Source: Chloroflexota bacterium
Lineage (GTDB): Bacteria > Chloroflexota > Anaerolineae > Caldilineales > Caldilineaceae
NCBI GenBank assembly: GCA_003577005.1
Contig: QEUW01000040.1
Location: forward strand, 1 to 34,457
Reading direction: 5' to 3'
DNA length: 34,457 bases
Shown here: positions 25,285 to 33,055 of the stretch, one piece after another
Layout: every line of letters begins with the position of its first letter
Position numbering within the stretch: the first letter of the stretch is position 1
The notes under the pieces: model-generated
Seen by the model: only the letters and a program-made list of their open reading frames with translations
Databases searched by the model: none
What the model was told of the DNA's origin: nothing
Program-made: the position numbers and the translations under genes

Positions 25285-26799
25285 ATGAGTCAGATACAAC
25301 TGCGCACCATCAACGCTGGCACTGCCCTCGTGGCCGGCTGTGTACTCGGCCTGCTGGTTGGTCTGCTCATTGGCTGGGTGATCTGGCCGGTGGAATGGCA
25401 AGGCGCCGCCCTCAATGAGCTTCTACCAGAGGCGAAGGCGGAATATCTGGCCGCGGTCGCGGACAGCTATACGATGTACGGCAGTCCAGAAGCAGCCGAA
25501 ACAGCTCGCCGCCGCCTGGCAGCCCTCGACGGTGACTTGACAGGCGAATTCGAGGCGGCGATTGCCCATTTTAGCGCCAGCAACGATCCAGACAAAGCAG
25601 TACGGATCAGCAATCTCAGCAGCCTGGCGGCAGCATTGGGTGTTACCCTGCCCAATCTGGTAGGTGCAACGCAACCGGATACAGCAGCCGCTCAGACAGC
25701 TTCGGAAGCCTCGGACGCGCCGCCGGCTGCCGGCCAGCCAACGGGCGGCATCGGCTGGCTGCGTTGGCTCTCTGGCGCGTTGCTCGCGGTTGTGCTCGTT
25801 TTGGGTGGGGCCTATTTGCTCTTACGCTTGTCACGTCGCGAACCCGAATCAATGACTGAAGTACAGGAAGGGGCCTTCATTGATAACCAGATCGCAGCAT
25901 TGAGAGGGAACGACAGTGTTGCTGCCGACTCCGTCTCCCGTTATGTAGCGGGAGACCAGGCAACACGCTACGACGGCGAGGAACTCGCAACTGCGAATCG
26001 GGCCGTCGCAGCTTCACAACTGCTGGCCGAGGAACCCGAAGAATACAGCTTTGACGACGACCCGGAAGATTATACGACGATGCCCACGCTGCCACGGGGC
26101 GACTCCGGAGGGCGTGCTGGTCACTATACGCAGTTCACGCTGGAAGACCATACCGATGAAGAAGAAAGCGATGGCGAAACAGCGGACGAGGATTGGGAGC
26201 GCGCCTTGCACGCGCCCTTGCCTGATCCGGCGCGGCGTGAATCCCCTCCTGTTCAGGTGACAAACGCGTCACAAAGCAACAGTGCAACCGCCCAACCCGC
26301 CGGCACGGCTCGCCCTGCTGCGGTGACGCGCGGCACCGCTCGCTACAAGCTTCTGGAGGTCTATACGGCCCACTATCAGGCAGGCATCCACGATTACGAC
26401 GAATCACACCCCATTACGGACTCCCATTCGGCGAGATACATTGGCGAGTGTGGGATGGGTGTGAGCACAAAGAACGGTCTACTCCAGAACAATCCAGACC
26501 AGGTAGTAGCGCTCGAAGTGTGGCTCTTTGACAAGACCGACGAGAAGAACCTGGGCAGCCAGACACGAGTTTTGCTCAGCGAATATGCTGTCGACCACAA
26601 CCTGGACCAGGTTTTCCTGCGCGAACGCCAGGACGACCCCCGCCCCTTTACTGCCCAGCCCAATGTGCGCTTCCAACTGGAAAGCCAGAACCTCCTGCTA
26701 GACTGCACGATTGTCGAAGCACTCTACAACCCAAGCGGCCCAGGTAAGGGCACCTTCCAGAGTGTTAAGGTAGAGATGGCCATCCACAAGAAGGTGTAA
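25285..26799 (+). CDS. Membrane protein of unknown function, two transmembrane helices
   Basis: I do not recognise this 504-residue protein. It has a Gly-rich transmembrane helix at ~13-36 (ALVAGCVLGLLVGLLIGWVI), a helical segment with EYLAAVADSYTMYGSPEAAE, and an Ala/Thr/Pro linker. A second transmembrane helix lies at ~158-180 (GALLAVVLVLGGAYLLLRLS), then a long acidic, low-complexity region. The C-terminal ~155 residues (from RYKLLEVYTAHY, through SARYIGECGMGVSTKNG, to VKVEMAIHKKV) look like a compact beta-rich domain. The C-terminal domain is probably cytoplasmic. Its position 36 bp after manC suggests co-expression and a surface or polysaccharide role, but this is inference. Confidence 0.75.
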   Translation: MSQIQLRTINAGTALVAGCVLGLLVGLLIGWVIWPVEWQGAALNELLPEAKAEYLAAVADSYTMYGSPEAAETARRRLAALDGDLTGEFEAAIAHFSASNDPDKAVRISNLSSLAAALGVTLPNLVGATQPDTAAAQTASEASDAPPAAGQPTGGIGWLRWLSGALLAVVLVLGGAYLLLRLSRREPESMTEVQEGAFIDNQIAALRGNDSVAADSVSRYVAGDQATRYDGEELATANRAVAASQLLAEEPEEYSFDDDPEDYTTMPTLPRGDSGGRAGHYTQFTLEDHTDEEESDGETADEDWERALHAPLPDPARRESPPVQVTNASQSNSATAQPAGTARPAAVTRGTARYKLLEVYTAHYQAGIHDYDESHPITDSHSARYIGECGMGVSTKNGLLQNNPDQVVALEVWLFDKTDEKNLGSQTRVLLSEYAVDHNLDQVFLRERQDDPRPFTAQPNVRFQLESQNLLLDCTIVEALYNPSGPGKGTFQSVKVEMAIHKKV

Positions 26800-26804
26800 G
26801 GAGT

Positions 26805-26860
26805 TGTCAATTGTAAATGATGAATTGTGAACGATAAGTCGCTCTTCGCAATTGATAATT
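26805..26860. repeat. Intergenic AT-rich word repeat between convergent genes
   Basis: Words such as TCAATTGTAAATGATGAATT and GTGAACG/GCAATTGATAATT fill the gap. They resemble ATTCACAATTCACAATTC, found inside the gene at ~1490-1507. No promoter or coding use is evident. Confidence 0.45.
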
Positions 26861-26862
26861 AT

Positions 26863-28023
26863 CTACGCTCGTTCCTCTGGGTCAAAGAGACGCCGGTGCT
26901 CTTGAATTGCATAGCGGTCGGTCATGCCAGCCAGATAGTCACAGACGACACGATGCAGGCCGGGTGTCTCGTATTCGACCCGCCGTTGCACTTCGGTCGG
27001 GAGCTGGTAGGCATCGGTCGTGTAGACCGTGAAGAGATCGGTCAGCAGGCGGCGCGCTTTAGCCGCCATGCGCATCACACGGTAGTGCCGGTAGAAGTTT
27101 TGAAAGAGATAAGCCTTGAGTTCCCGGTTCAGCTCCTGCATTTGCGGCGAATAATTGGCGACGTTGTGGGGCAGTGCCCGCAGATCAGCCAATGTCTTCA
27201 CACCGGCGGCGGCAATGTTGTGGCCGGTTGCGGCGATGACATCGCTCACCTCAAGGCCGATTAGCCGGCGGATAAAGCGATAACGCAGCAACGTGTCACT
27301 CAGATCTGCCTCTGGCGACTCGCCCAGGCTAGAAAGTGCCTGGCGCGCCACGCCCAACTGCCGCACATCGGCGGGCGCAAGAATGCCGCTGCGCAGACCA
27401 TCGTCGAGGTCGCTCGTGTTGTAGGCGATCTCATCGGCGAGATTGCTAAGCTGGCATTCGAGAGTACCACGTTGATCCGGTTCGTAATCGGCGGCATCGA
27501 CCACATCATAATCGGTGTCGTGTTTGACCACCCCTTCGAGCACCTCGTAGGTCAGATTCAGGCCAGGGTGGTCGGTATAGCGGCGCTCCAGCCGGGTGAG
27601 GATGCGGTAGGTCTGCTTCTGGTGGTTGAAGCCGCCATGATCAGCCATGAGTGCATCCAGCGTCCATTCGCCGGTATGGCCAAAGGGCGGGTGACCCAGG
27701 TCGTGGGCCAGACAAATGGCTTCGGTGAGATCTTCGTTACAGCCAAGCGCGCGCGCCAGGGTGCGCCCGATCTGCGCTACCTCCACGCTGTGGGTCAAGC
27801 GGTTGCGGTAGTGGTCTCCCTCGGAGTAAACAAAGACCTGTGTCTTGTATTCGAGCCGGCGAAAGGCCGTTGTGTGGATGACACGGTCGCGGTCGCGCTG
27901 GTACGCGGTACGATAACTGTGTTCGTCGTCAGGGAAGGCGCGGCCGCGGCTCTGGCTGCTGTGCATGGCATAGGGGGCCAGCCACTGTTCTTCGCGCGCT
28001 TCGAGTTGTTGCCGGGTCACCAT
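26863..28023 (-). CDS. dGTPase / HD-domain deoxynucleoside triphosphate triphosphohydrolase
   Basis: The HD hydrolase core is clear: YRNRLTHSVEVAQIGR (first His ~80), then CLAHDLGHPPFGHTGE with the His-Asp pair and downstream His, and GVVKHDTDYDVVD with a further His. An ASNLADEIAYNTSDLDDG-like stretch (QLSNLADEIAYNTSDLDDGL) is typical of dGTPase-like proteins. They split dNTPs to nucleoside and triphosphate, adjusting dNTP pools or limiting phage. ATG 28023 has AAAGGAG with 8-nt spacing; ATG 28029 is only 2 nt from it. It is downstream of an SDR gene on the minus strand, across a hairpin. Confidence 0.92.
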   Translation of the reverse strand: MVTRQQLEAREEQWLAPYAMHSSQSRGRAFPDDEHSYRTAYQRDRDRVIHTTAFRRLEYKTQVFVYSEGDHYRNRLTHSVEVAQIGRTLARALGCNEDLTEAICLAHDLGHPPFGHTGEWTLDALMADHGGFNHQKQTYRILTRLERRYTDHPGLNLTYEVLEGVVKHDTDYDVVDAADYEPDQRGTLECQLSNLADEIAYNTSDLDDGLRSGILAPADVRQLGVARQALSSLGESPEADLSDTLLRYRFIRRLIGLEVSDVIAATGHNIAAAGVKTLADLRALPHNVANYSPQMQELNRELKAYLFQNFYRHYRVMRMAAKARRLLTDLFTVYTTDAYQLPTEVQRRVEYETPGLHRVVCDYLAGMTDRYAIQEHRRLFDPEERA

Positions 28024-28045
28024 GGACATGGCTCCTTTCGCAGGA

Positions 28046-28105
28046 GTTTGAATGGCGATGATGGTGTTCGGCTGGTTCGGAGAAAGCGTTCGTTGCCATT
28101 CAAAC
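28046..28105. repeat. Inverted repeat between SDR and dGTPase genes
   Basis: GTTTGAATGGC (28046-28056) and GCCATTCAAAC (28095-28105) match exactly, with a 38-bp spacer. It lies just after the SDR stop on the minus strand and 22 bp before the dGTPase start. Confidence 0.5.
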
Positions 28106-28107
28106 CT

Positions 28108-28866
28108 CTACCGACCTCTCTTGTTATGCCCAAAACGCTCGCCGCCATCCACCGTGATCACCTCGCCGGTCACAAAGTCTGCCTCGACGAGAAACTTGAC
28201 GGCCAGCGCCACATCCTCAGGGCTGCCCCAACGCCCGAGCAACGTTCGCCGGGCCGATGCAGCCTTCTGTTCTTCACTGTAGCTAGGGGGCGGCAAAACT
28301 GGCCCAGGTGCAACAGCGTTGGCGCGGACTTTCGGGGCCAGTTCCAGCGCCAGTTGGCGCGTCATCGCCAGGAGACCTGCCTTGCCAACCGAGTGTGCCA
28401 AAAAGTTGGGCCAGGGCTCCCAGGCCGACAGATCCACAATATTGACAATGGCGCCCTCACCGCGCGCCATCATACCAGGCACCAGACGGTTACACACATA
28501 ATAGGCCCCGTCGAGCAGAATGCGCGTCACCTTATGATAGGTGCTCATTACCGCCGGGTCAGTGGAGGGGAAGGGGGTCTTGCCAAAGTAACTAGCGCTG
28601 TGGACAATGATGTCCACACCGCCAAAGTGTCGTTCGATAATCCCAGCCATCTCTTGGACCGCGGGCCAATCGGAGACATCACACTGTACAGCCAGCGCAT
28701 CTACGCCAAGCGCACGGGCTTCGAGCAGGGTCTCTTCGGCCGCCGCCTCCGAGCCATTGTAATTGATGACAACATGGGCGCCGGCCTGGGCCAACATCAG
28801 GGTGAGCGCCCTGCCAACACGATGAGCCCCCCCAGTAACCAGGGCGACTTTACCTTTTGGATTCAT
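28108..28866 (-). CDS. Short-chain dehydrogenase/reductase (SDR family)
   Basis: The 252-residue protein begins MNPKGKVALVTGGAHRVGRA, the NADP-type Rossmann TGGxxxxGxG-like motif as in pteridine-reductase-like SDRs. Then come CDVSDWPAVQEM, DIIVHSASYFG, GAIVNIVDLSAW with the catalytic Ser, and VRANAVAPGPV. At the usual Tyr-x3-Lys site the sequence is HSVGK, so the expected Tyr is His; FLAHSVGK has no Tyr near. The enzyme may be inactive as a reductase, or belong to a subgroup with altered chemistry. The start at 28866 is set by family length and an AAGGG 10 nt upstream; the frame could extend further but without support. Confidence 0.87.
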   Translation of the reverse strand: MNPKGKVALVTGGAHRVGRALTLMLAQAGAHVVINYNGSEAAAEETLLEARALGVDALAVQCDVSDWPAVQEMAGIIERHFGGVDIIVHSASYFGKTPFPSTDPAVMSTYHKVTRILLDGAYYVCNRLVPGMMARGEGAIVNIVDLSAWEPWPNFLAHSVGKAGLLAMTRQLALELAPKVRANAVAPGPVLPPPSYSEEQKAASARRTLLGRWGSPEDVALAVKFLVEADFVTGEVITVDGGERFGHNKRGR

Positions 28867-29002
28867 AGAAGCAGACCCTTCTCGCTCAAGCGCCGGAGTT
28901 GTAGTGCGCCGCCCGGCCAGCATCTTAGCATGACGGCGGCGAAAGGTACAGCGGCGATCATCCATTCTGGCCATTGTCTGGCGGGCGATAAAGAAGCGCA
29001 CG

Positions 29003-29028
29003 AAAAAAGGGTAGCCGATGGCCACCCC
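29003..29028 (-). terminator. Rho-independent terminator of the S1-domain gene
   Basis: On the minus strand GGGTGGCC, loop ATC and GGCTACCC (one G-U pair) are followed by TTTTTT. It lies 59 bp after the stop of the S1-domain gene. Confidence 0.8.
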
Positions 29029-29086
29029 TCTTTTTTATTGTCGCCGCCAAATTGTTGGACTGACAAACGAGCGTACGGCAAAACGC

Positions 29087-30097
29087 CTAGCGTTTGTTCC
29101 CGGTCAGCGTTCGCGCAATAATGTCCTCTTGAAGCGCACGGTTGCGGCCTTCCCGCCTTGCTCGTTTGGCTTCTTTTCGTACGTTGAGTTTCACGCCGCT
29201 AGCTTCTTCTGCTCGGCGCAGCGCGGCAGCAAAGGGGGAGAGCACTTCCACATCGGCAAAGGTGTCCTCTACTTCTTCCTCCGGCTCTGGGGCCGGCGCG
29301 GCCGACTTCTGGGCATCCGGTTCTGGCTCGGGTTCCGGTTCGGCCCGTAAGCCCTTGATGCTCAAATCGACGCGGGCACGACGCCGACTAATGTCGATAA
29401 TGCGGGCGTCGATCACCTCACCTACTTGGACCACATCTTCGGGCTTGGCAATAAAACGCTCGCCCATTTCACGAACATGAAGCAATGCATCACGGCCGAT
29501 GCCGATGTCCACAAAGGCGCCATAGGGCATCAAGCGGGTCACTGTTCCCTGGACAATATCGCCTTTCTCCATGTTGCGGATGGTCTTCATTCCGGGTTCG
29601 ATCATGGTAAGACTGATGCGATTGCGTTCGCGGTCTAGTTTCTTGATCCAGAACGTAGCCTCTTGCCCTTCTTGCAGAACATCGGTCACCTTGGCGATCC
29701 GCCGTGGCGATAACTCAGAGATATGAACAAGACCATCACGCCCAACGCCAATGTCGACAAAAGCGCCAAACTCAGAAATACGCTTGACCACCCCTGTCAC
29801 CTGCTGGCCTACACTTAACATGCGGACAGTGGTTTTTTTATCGTCTGCTTCTGTGTCGCCGTCCCCTTCCGCAACGGCATCTTCGGCAACTTCATCGTCT
29901 TGACGCTGTTCTGCAACAACCTCGCTGGCGGCCACTTGAGCGGCCACTACATCGTCTGTGTCGACCGGTTCGTCACCAACCGCCTTCACCACAACCGCTT
30001 CATTGGGCGTCACCTCCTCCAGCCCTTCCGTGGTGACCAACTCAGCCGCTTCCGTCGGCGTTGCCTCAGCCACGGTCGTTTTGGTTTCATCCGTCAT
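29087..30097 (-). CDS. S1 RNA-binding domain protein (ribosomal protein S1-like, two S1 domains)
   Basis: ATG 30097 follows AGGGGAGGG. The 336-residue protein has an acidic N-terminus rich in Glu, Val and Thr (~1-90). Two S1 OB-fold domains follow: GQQVTGVVKRISEFGAFVDI to ISLTMIEPG (~95-170), and GDIVQGTVTRLMPYGAFVDI to VDLSIKGL (~176-248). Next is a Pro-Glu repeat linker and a basic C-terminal tail (NVRKEAKRARREGRNRALQE). Ribosomal S1 of proteobacteria has six domains. This two-domain form, with charged ends, could be a minimal S1 homologue or a general RNA chaperone. It has its own promoter and terminator, so it is a single-gene transcript. Confidence 0.88.
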   Translation of the reverse strand: MTDETKTTVAEATPTEAAELVTTEGLEEVTPNEAVVVKAVGDEPVDTDDVVAAQVAASEVVAEQRQDDEVAEDAVAEGDGDTEADDKKTTVRMLSVGQQVTGVVKRISEFGAFVDIGVGRDGLVHISELSPRRIAKVTDVLQEGQEATFWIKKLDRERNRISLTMIEPGMKTIRNMEKGDIVQGTVTRLMPYGAFVDIGIGRDALLHVREMGERFIAKPEDVVQVGEVIDARIIDISRRRARVDLSIKGLRAEPEPEPEPDAQKSAAPAPEPEEEVEDTFADVEVLSPFAAALRRAEEASGVKLNVRKEAKRARREGRNRALQEDIIARTLTGNKR

Positions 30098-30174
30098 CTT
30101 TGCCCTCCCCTAAACTCACGGTGTCGTCTTTCGACGCCGTCATCCTTAAATAGATTTCTAAACAAACTAATGTC

Positions 30175-30204
30175 ATTATACTCTATTTTTGCTCTCATTT
30201 CCAA
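30175..30204 (-). promoter_or_regulatory. Promoter of the S1-domain gene
   Basis: On the minus strand TTGGAA (30204-30199), 18 bp, then consensus TATAAT (30180-30175). The start codon is ~77 bp downstream. Confidence 0.65.
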
Positions 30205-30240
30205 AGAAAGCAAGCGCTTGTGAACCACGGAACATGTTCG

Positions 30241-30270
30241 TTGCGGTAATTCAGACCGCTATGGTATGAT
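30241..30270 (+). promoter_or_regulatory. Extended -10 promoter of the M32 carboxypeptidase gene
   Basis: TTGCGG (30241-30246), 18 bp, then TATGAT (30265-30270) with TG one base upstream (extended -10). GCGGT/ACCGC (30243-30259) forms a short inverted repeat inside it. It is divergent from the S1 promoter, which lies 61 bp away. Confidence 0.6.
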
Positions 30271-30376
30271 GCGTCCTGATGAGAAACCAGAGAAAACTTT
30301 CCTCTGTATGAAAAGTTGAAGGCGAAAGTCTCAGCATCTTCCCCTTTCGGCATTCAATCTCAATGAGGAGTTGATC

Positions 30377-31900
30377 GTGTTAGGCGAGCATTCTACGCAA
30401 TGGGCTGAGTTACGCAACCGGCTGCAAGAAATCGACGATCTAAGAGCCGCGGCTGAATTGCTGGGGTGGGATCAGTTGACCTTTATGCCACCGGGTGGCG
30501 CGGTAGCGCGCGGCCGCCAGTTGGCGACACTGAAACGGCTTGCTCATGAAAAATTGAGCGACCCGGCCATCGGTAAGTTGTTGGATGAGTTGGAGCCGGT
30601 AATCAGCGCCACATTTGCGTACGAGCATGATGAGGCAGCGCTGCTACGGTTGACCCGGCGTCTTTATGACCGGGCAACTAAAGTGCCACCGGCGTTTACA
30701 GCCGCCCTGGCCGAGCACACCGCAGCCACGTACGATGCCTGGGTCACGGCGCGGCCAGCCAACGACTTTGCTGCGGTTCGCCCACTCTTGGAACAGACGC
30801 TCGACTATAGCCGCCGCTATGCTGATTTCTTCCCCGGCTATGCGCATCCTGCGGACCCGCTTATCGATGTCTCTGATTATGGTATGAACGTGTCGATCTT
30901 GCGACCGCTCTTTGCCGCACTACGCCGCGAGCTCGGCGCGTTGGTGGCGCAGATCAGCAGCCACAAACCGGCCGACGACTCCTGTCTCTACCAACCATTC
31001 GCCGAAGAGAAACAGATTGCCTTTGGCGAGTGGATCATCCGCGCGTTCGGCTTTGACTTTGAGCGAGGGCGCCAGGACCGTTCCCCCCACCCATTTTCGA
31101 CCCGTTTTTCTACCGGAGATGTGCGCATCACCACGCGGGTCTATCCGAACGACCTAGGCCAGGCGCTCTTCAGCACGCTGCACGAGGCCGGCCATGCCAT
31201 GTACGAACAGGGCATCGACCCAGCGCTGGCGGCGACCCCGCTCGACGAGGGCACATCCACAGGCGTGCATGAGAGCCAGTCGCGACTGTGGGAAAATATC
31301 GTCGGGCGGAGCTGGCCGTTCTGGAGCCACTACTACCCGGCGCTCCAGGAGACCTTCCCTGAGCAGCTCGGTAGCGTATCGTTGGACACCTTCTACCGGG
31401 CCATCAACAAGGTGCAGCCGTCGTTGATCCGCACCGACGCCGACGAGGTAACCTACAACCTGCATGTTATCATCCGGTTTGAGCTGGAACTGGCGCTGCT
31501 CGAAGGTACGCTGGCCGTAGCCGATCTGCCCGAGGCGTGGCGTTCAGCCTACGCAGAATCTCTTGGAGTCACGCCACTCGATGACCGGGATGGGGTATTG
31601 CAGGATGTGCATTGGTACGCTGGTTTGATCGGAGGCAGTTTCCAGGGGTACACGCTCGGCAATGTGCTCTCAGCGCAGTTTTATGCTGCGGCGTTGCGCG
31701 CCCATCCGGAGATTCCCGCGGAAATCGGCGGCGGCGTCTTTGGCACGCTCCACACCTGGCTTCGTGAGAACATCTACCGCCACGGCAGCAAATTTACCAC
31801 AGCCGAAGTCGTCGAGCGCATCACTGGTGGGCCGCTAAGTCTGGAGCCGTATATCGCGTATCTACGAACAAAGTACGCGGCGCTCTACAATCTAGACTAG
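30377..31900 (+). CDS. M32 family metallocarboxypeptidase (carboxypeptidase Taq type)
   Basis: GTG 30377 is preferred over TTG 30371 because GAGGAG at 30365-30370 then has a 6-nt spacing. The 507-residue enzyme shows the family's zinc site LHEAGHAMYEQG (HEXXH, His ~269 and 273), the third ligand in HESQSRLWEN, and DADEVTYNLHVIIRFELE. These enzymes remove C-terminal residues with broad specificity in the cytoplasm. The gene has its own promoter. An inverted repeat follows its stop, then a phosphoesterase gene. Confidence 0.95.
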   Translation: MLGEHSTQWAELRNRLQEIDDLRAAAELLGWDQLTFMPPGGAVARGRQLATLKRLAHEKLSDPAIGKLLDELEPVISATFAYEHDEAALLRLTRRLYDRATKVPPAFTAALAEHTAATYDAWVTARPANDFAAVRPLLEQTLDYSRRYADFFPGYAHPADPLIDVSDYGMNVSILRPLFAALRRELGALVAQISSHKPADDSCLYQPFAEEKQIAFGEWIIRAFGFDFERGRQDRSPHPFSTRFSTGDVRITTRVYPNDLGQALFSTLHEAGHAMYEQGIDPALAATPLDEGTSTGVHESQSRLWENIVGRSWPFWSHYYPALQETFPEQLGSVSLDTFYRAINKVQPSLIRTDADEVTYNLHVIIRFELELALLEGTLAVADLPEAWRSAYAESLGVTPLDDRDGVLQDVHWYAGLIGGSFQGYTLGNVLSAQFYAAALRAHPEIPAEIGGGVFGTLHTWLRENIYRHGSKFTTAEVVERITGGPLSLEPYIAYLRTKYAALYNLD

Positions 31901-31920
31901 AACAAGAACCTCAGACATCT

Positions 31921-31979
31921 AAATCTCCCCACTCTCCCGCTCTCCAGCCATTGCGAGCAGGGGGAGAGTGGGGAGATTT
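31921..31979. repeat. 18-bp perfect inverted repeat upstream of the phosphoesterase
   Basis: AAATCTCCCCACTCTCCC (31921-31938) and its exact reverse complement (31962-31979) flank 23 bp. The words GGGGAGAGTGGGGAGATTT run into the phosphoesterase ribosome-binding site (GGAG 31982-31985). It may be a repeat element or mRNA hairpin; there is no U-run. Confidence 0.7.
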
Positions 31980-31992
31980 ATGGAGATTGGCA

Positions 31993-32811
31993 ATGCGTAT
32001 CGCTGTTCTTTCGGACATTCACGGCAATTTGCCGGCCTTTGAGGCTGCCCTGGCTCACGTGCGGCGGCAGGGTGTAGACCGGCTCGTCATCGCTGGGGAC
32101 CTGATCAACGGCGCGCCCGATTCGCGCGCCTGTTGGGATCTGGCGCAAACGCTCGATTGTGTGATTCTGCGCGGCAACCATGAGCGCTATGTCTACGACT
32201 TCGACTCGCCCACCGCCCCACCCCTGTGGCACAGCGAACGCTTTGCGCCGGTGCGGTGGACCGTGGCTCAATTCAGCGCGGAAGAGCGGCGATTGCTCGC
32301 CGGATTGCCTTTAACGTACCGGTTACCAGATACGCCCAATTTGTTGATCACACACGCATCACCACAGCGCGACAATGACAGCGTCCAACCCTATACACCG
32401 GAAGAGATTCTGGCACAGTTCTTTGCTGAGGTAGAAGAACGGATGATCGTGCGCGGCCACGACCACTGGTCGATGGTACGGCTGTGGGACGGGCGCACCG
32501 TTGTCACGGCCGGCTCTGTCGGCATGACGTTGGACGAGCACCCAACTGCCCGGTATGTCCTGCTTGAGCACAAAGGCAAAGACTGGCACTTTTGTCATCA
32601 CGCTGTGCCTTATGATGTGGATGCGGTCGTTGAGCGCTTCCATAGCAGCGGCTATCTTGACGAGGCCGGCCCCATGGCGCGGCTGCTCCTGCGCGAGATC
32701 GCCACAGCCTCGCCCCATATCGTCCCCTTCCTGCGCCTGTATGAGCGCTGGGAACAACAAGGGGCGATCTCGCTGGCAGCCGCTGTGGAACGATATTTTC
32801 GGGTTTTCTAA
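31993..32811 (+). CDS. Metallophosphoesterase (calcineurin-like, YfcE-type)
   Basis: ATG 31993 has GGAG 7 nt upstream and begins MRIAVLSDIHGNLPAFEAAL, the family's D-x-H motif. Further ligands follow: IAGDLINGAPDS, LRGNHERYVYD (GNHE), ITHASP and VRGHDHWSM (GHDH). The 272-residue cytoplasmic enzyme binds two metals and cleaves phosphomonoesters or diesters; substrate unknown. No partner gene nearby defines its role. The downstream end lies next to the attenuator region. Confidence 0.92.
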   Translation: MRIAVLSDIHGNLPAFEAALAHVRRQGVDRLVIAGDLINGAPDSRACWDLAQTLDCVILRGNHERYVYDFDSPTAPPLWHSERFAPVRWTVAQFSAEERRLLAGLPLTYRLPDTPNLLITHASPQRDNDSVQPYTPEEILAQFFAEVEERMIVRGHDHWSMVRLWDGRTVVTAGSVGMTLDEHPTARYVLLEHKGKDWHFCHHAVPYDVDAVVERFHSSGYLDEAGPMARLLLREIATASPHIVPFLRLYERWEQQGAISLAAAVERYFRVF

Positions 32812-32815
32812 GTTG

Positions 32816-32833
32816 TTACATTCAATAATGTAA
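32816..32833. promoter_or_regulatory. 18-bp palindromic operator candidate
   Basis: TTACATT-CAAT-AATGTAA: 7-bp perfect arms. It lies 19 bp upstream of the leader promoter -35 box. Related ACAATGT (32856) and ACATTGT (32921) words flank the promoter. Confidence 0.45.
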
Positions 32834-32851
32834 TTTCGCGCCCATTTGCAT

Positions 32852-32881
32852 TTGACAATGTGCAACAGCCTGTGCTACATT
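32852..32881 (+). promoter_or_regulatory. Promoter of the attenuator leader
   Basis: Consensus TTGACA (32852-32857), 18 bp, then TACATT (32876-32881). Predicted transcription start ~32888, just before the leader hairpin 32891-32919. Confidence 0.65.
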
Positions 32882-32946
32882 GGCGCACGGCGCAAAAGCC
32901 GGACTCTTCGGCGGTTGCGTACATTGTGAAAGGAGACGCATTCTTG

Positions 32947-33033
32947 ATGGCTAACTTTATGGTCGCCCACCGCAATGCCGGGCCCGTTGGGGCTGGTAAA
33001 GACCCAGGGAGGAGTGCGTCTGCCGACAGGTAG
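32947..33033 (+). CDS. Putative 28-residue leader peptide
   Basis: ATG 32947 is preceded by AAAGGAG (32929-32935 region, 11 nt away; TTG 32944 would be 8 nt). The peptide starts MANFMVAHRN and ends RSASADR; stop TAG 33031-33033 lies inside the hairpin GACAGGT/ACCTGTC (33025-33041). It has no homology I recognise and no run of a single amino acid, so if it controls attenuation, stalling by an inhibitor or slow initiation is more likely than amino-acid starvation. Coding status is unproven. Confidence 0.4.
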   Translation: MANFMVAHRNAGPVGAGKDPGRSASADR

Positions 33034-33055
33034 GACCTGTCAAGCCGTCAATCAA

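Noticed and set aside
27472..29121. A 549-codon open frame on the plus strand
   Set aside because: It lies opposite the dGTPase and SDR genes, both with clear motifs and ribosome-binding sites on the minus strand, and its translation resembles no protein family. It is a GC-bias shadow.
30211..30220. CAAGCGCTTG as a LacI-type operator
   Set aside because: A short 10-bp palindrome in the S1/M32 divergent gap with no regulator gene or second copy to support it.
30230..30239. GAACATGTTC as a LexA SOS box
   Set aside because: The half-site gap is 2 bp; the GAAC-N4-GTTC box of Gram-positive LexA needs 4, and no damage gene follows.
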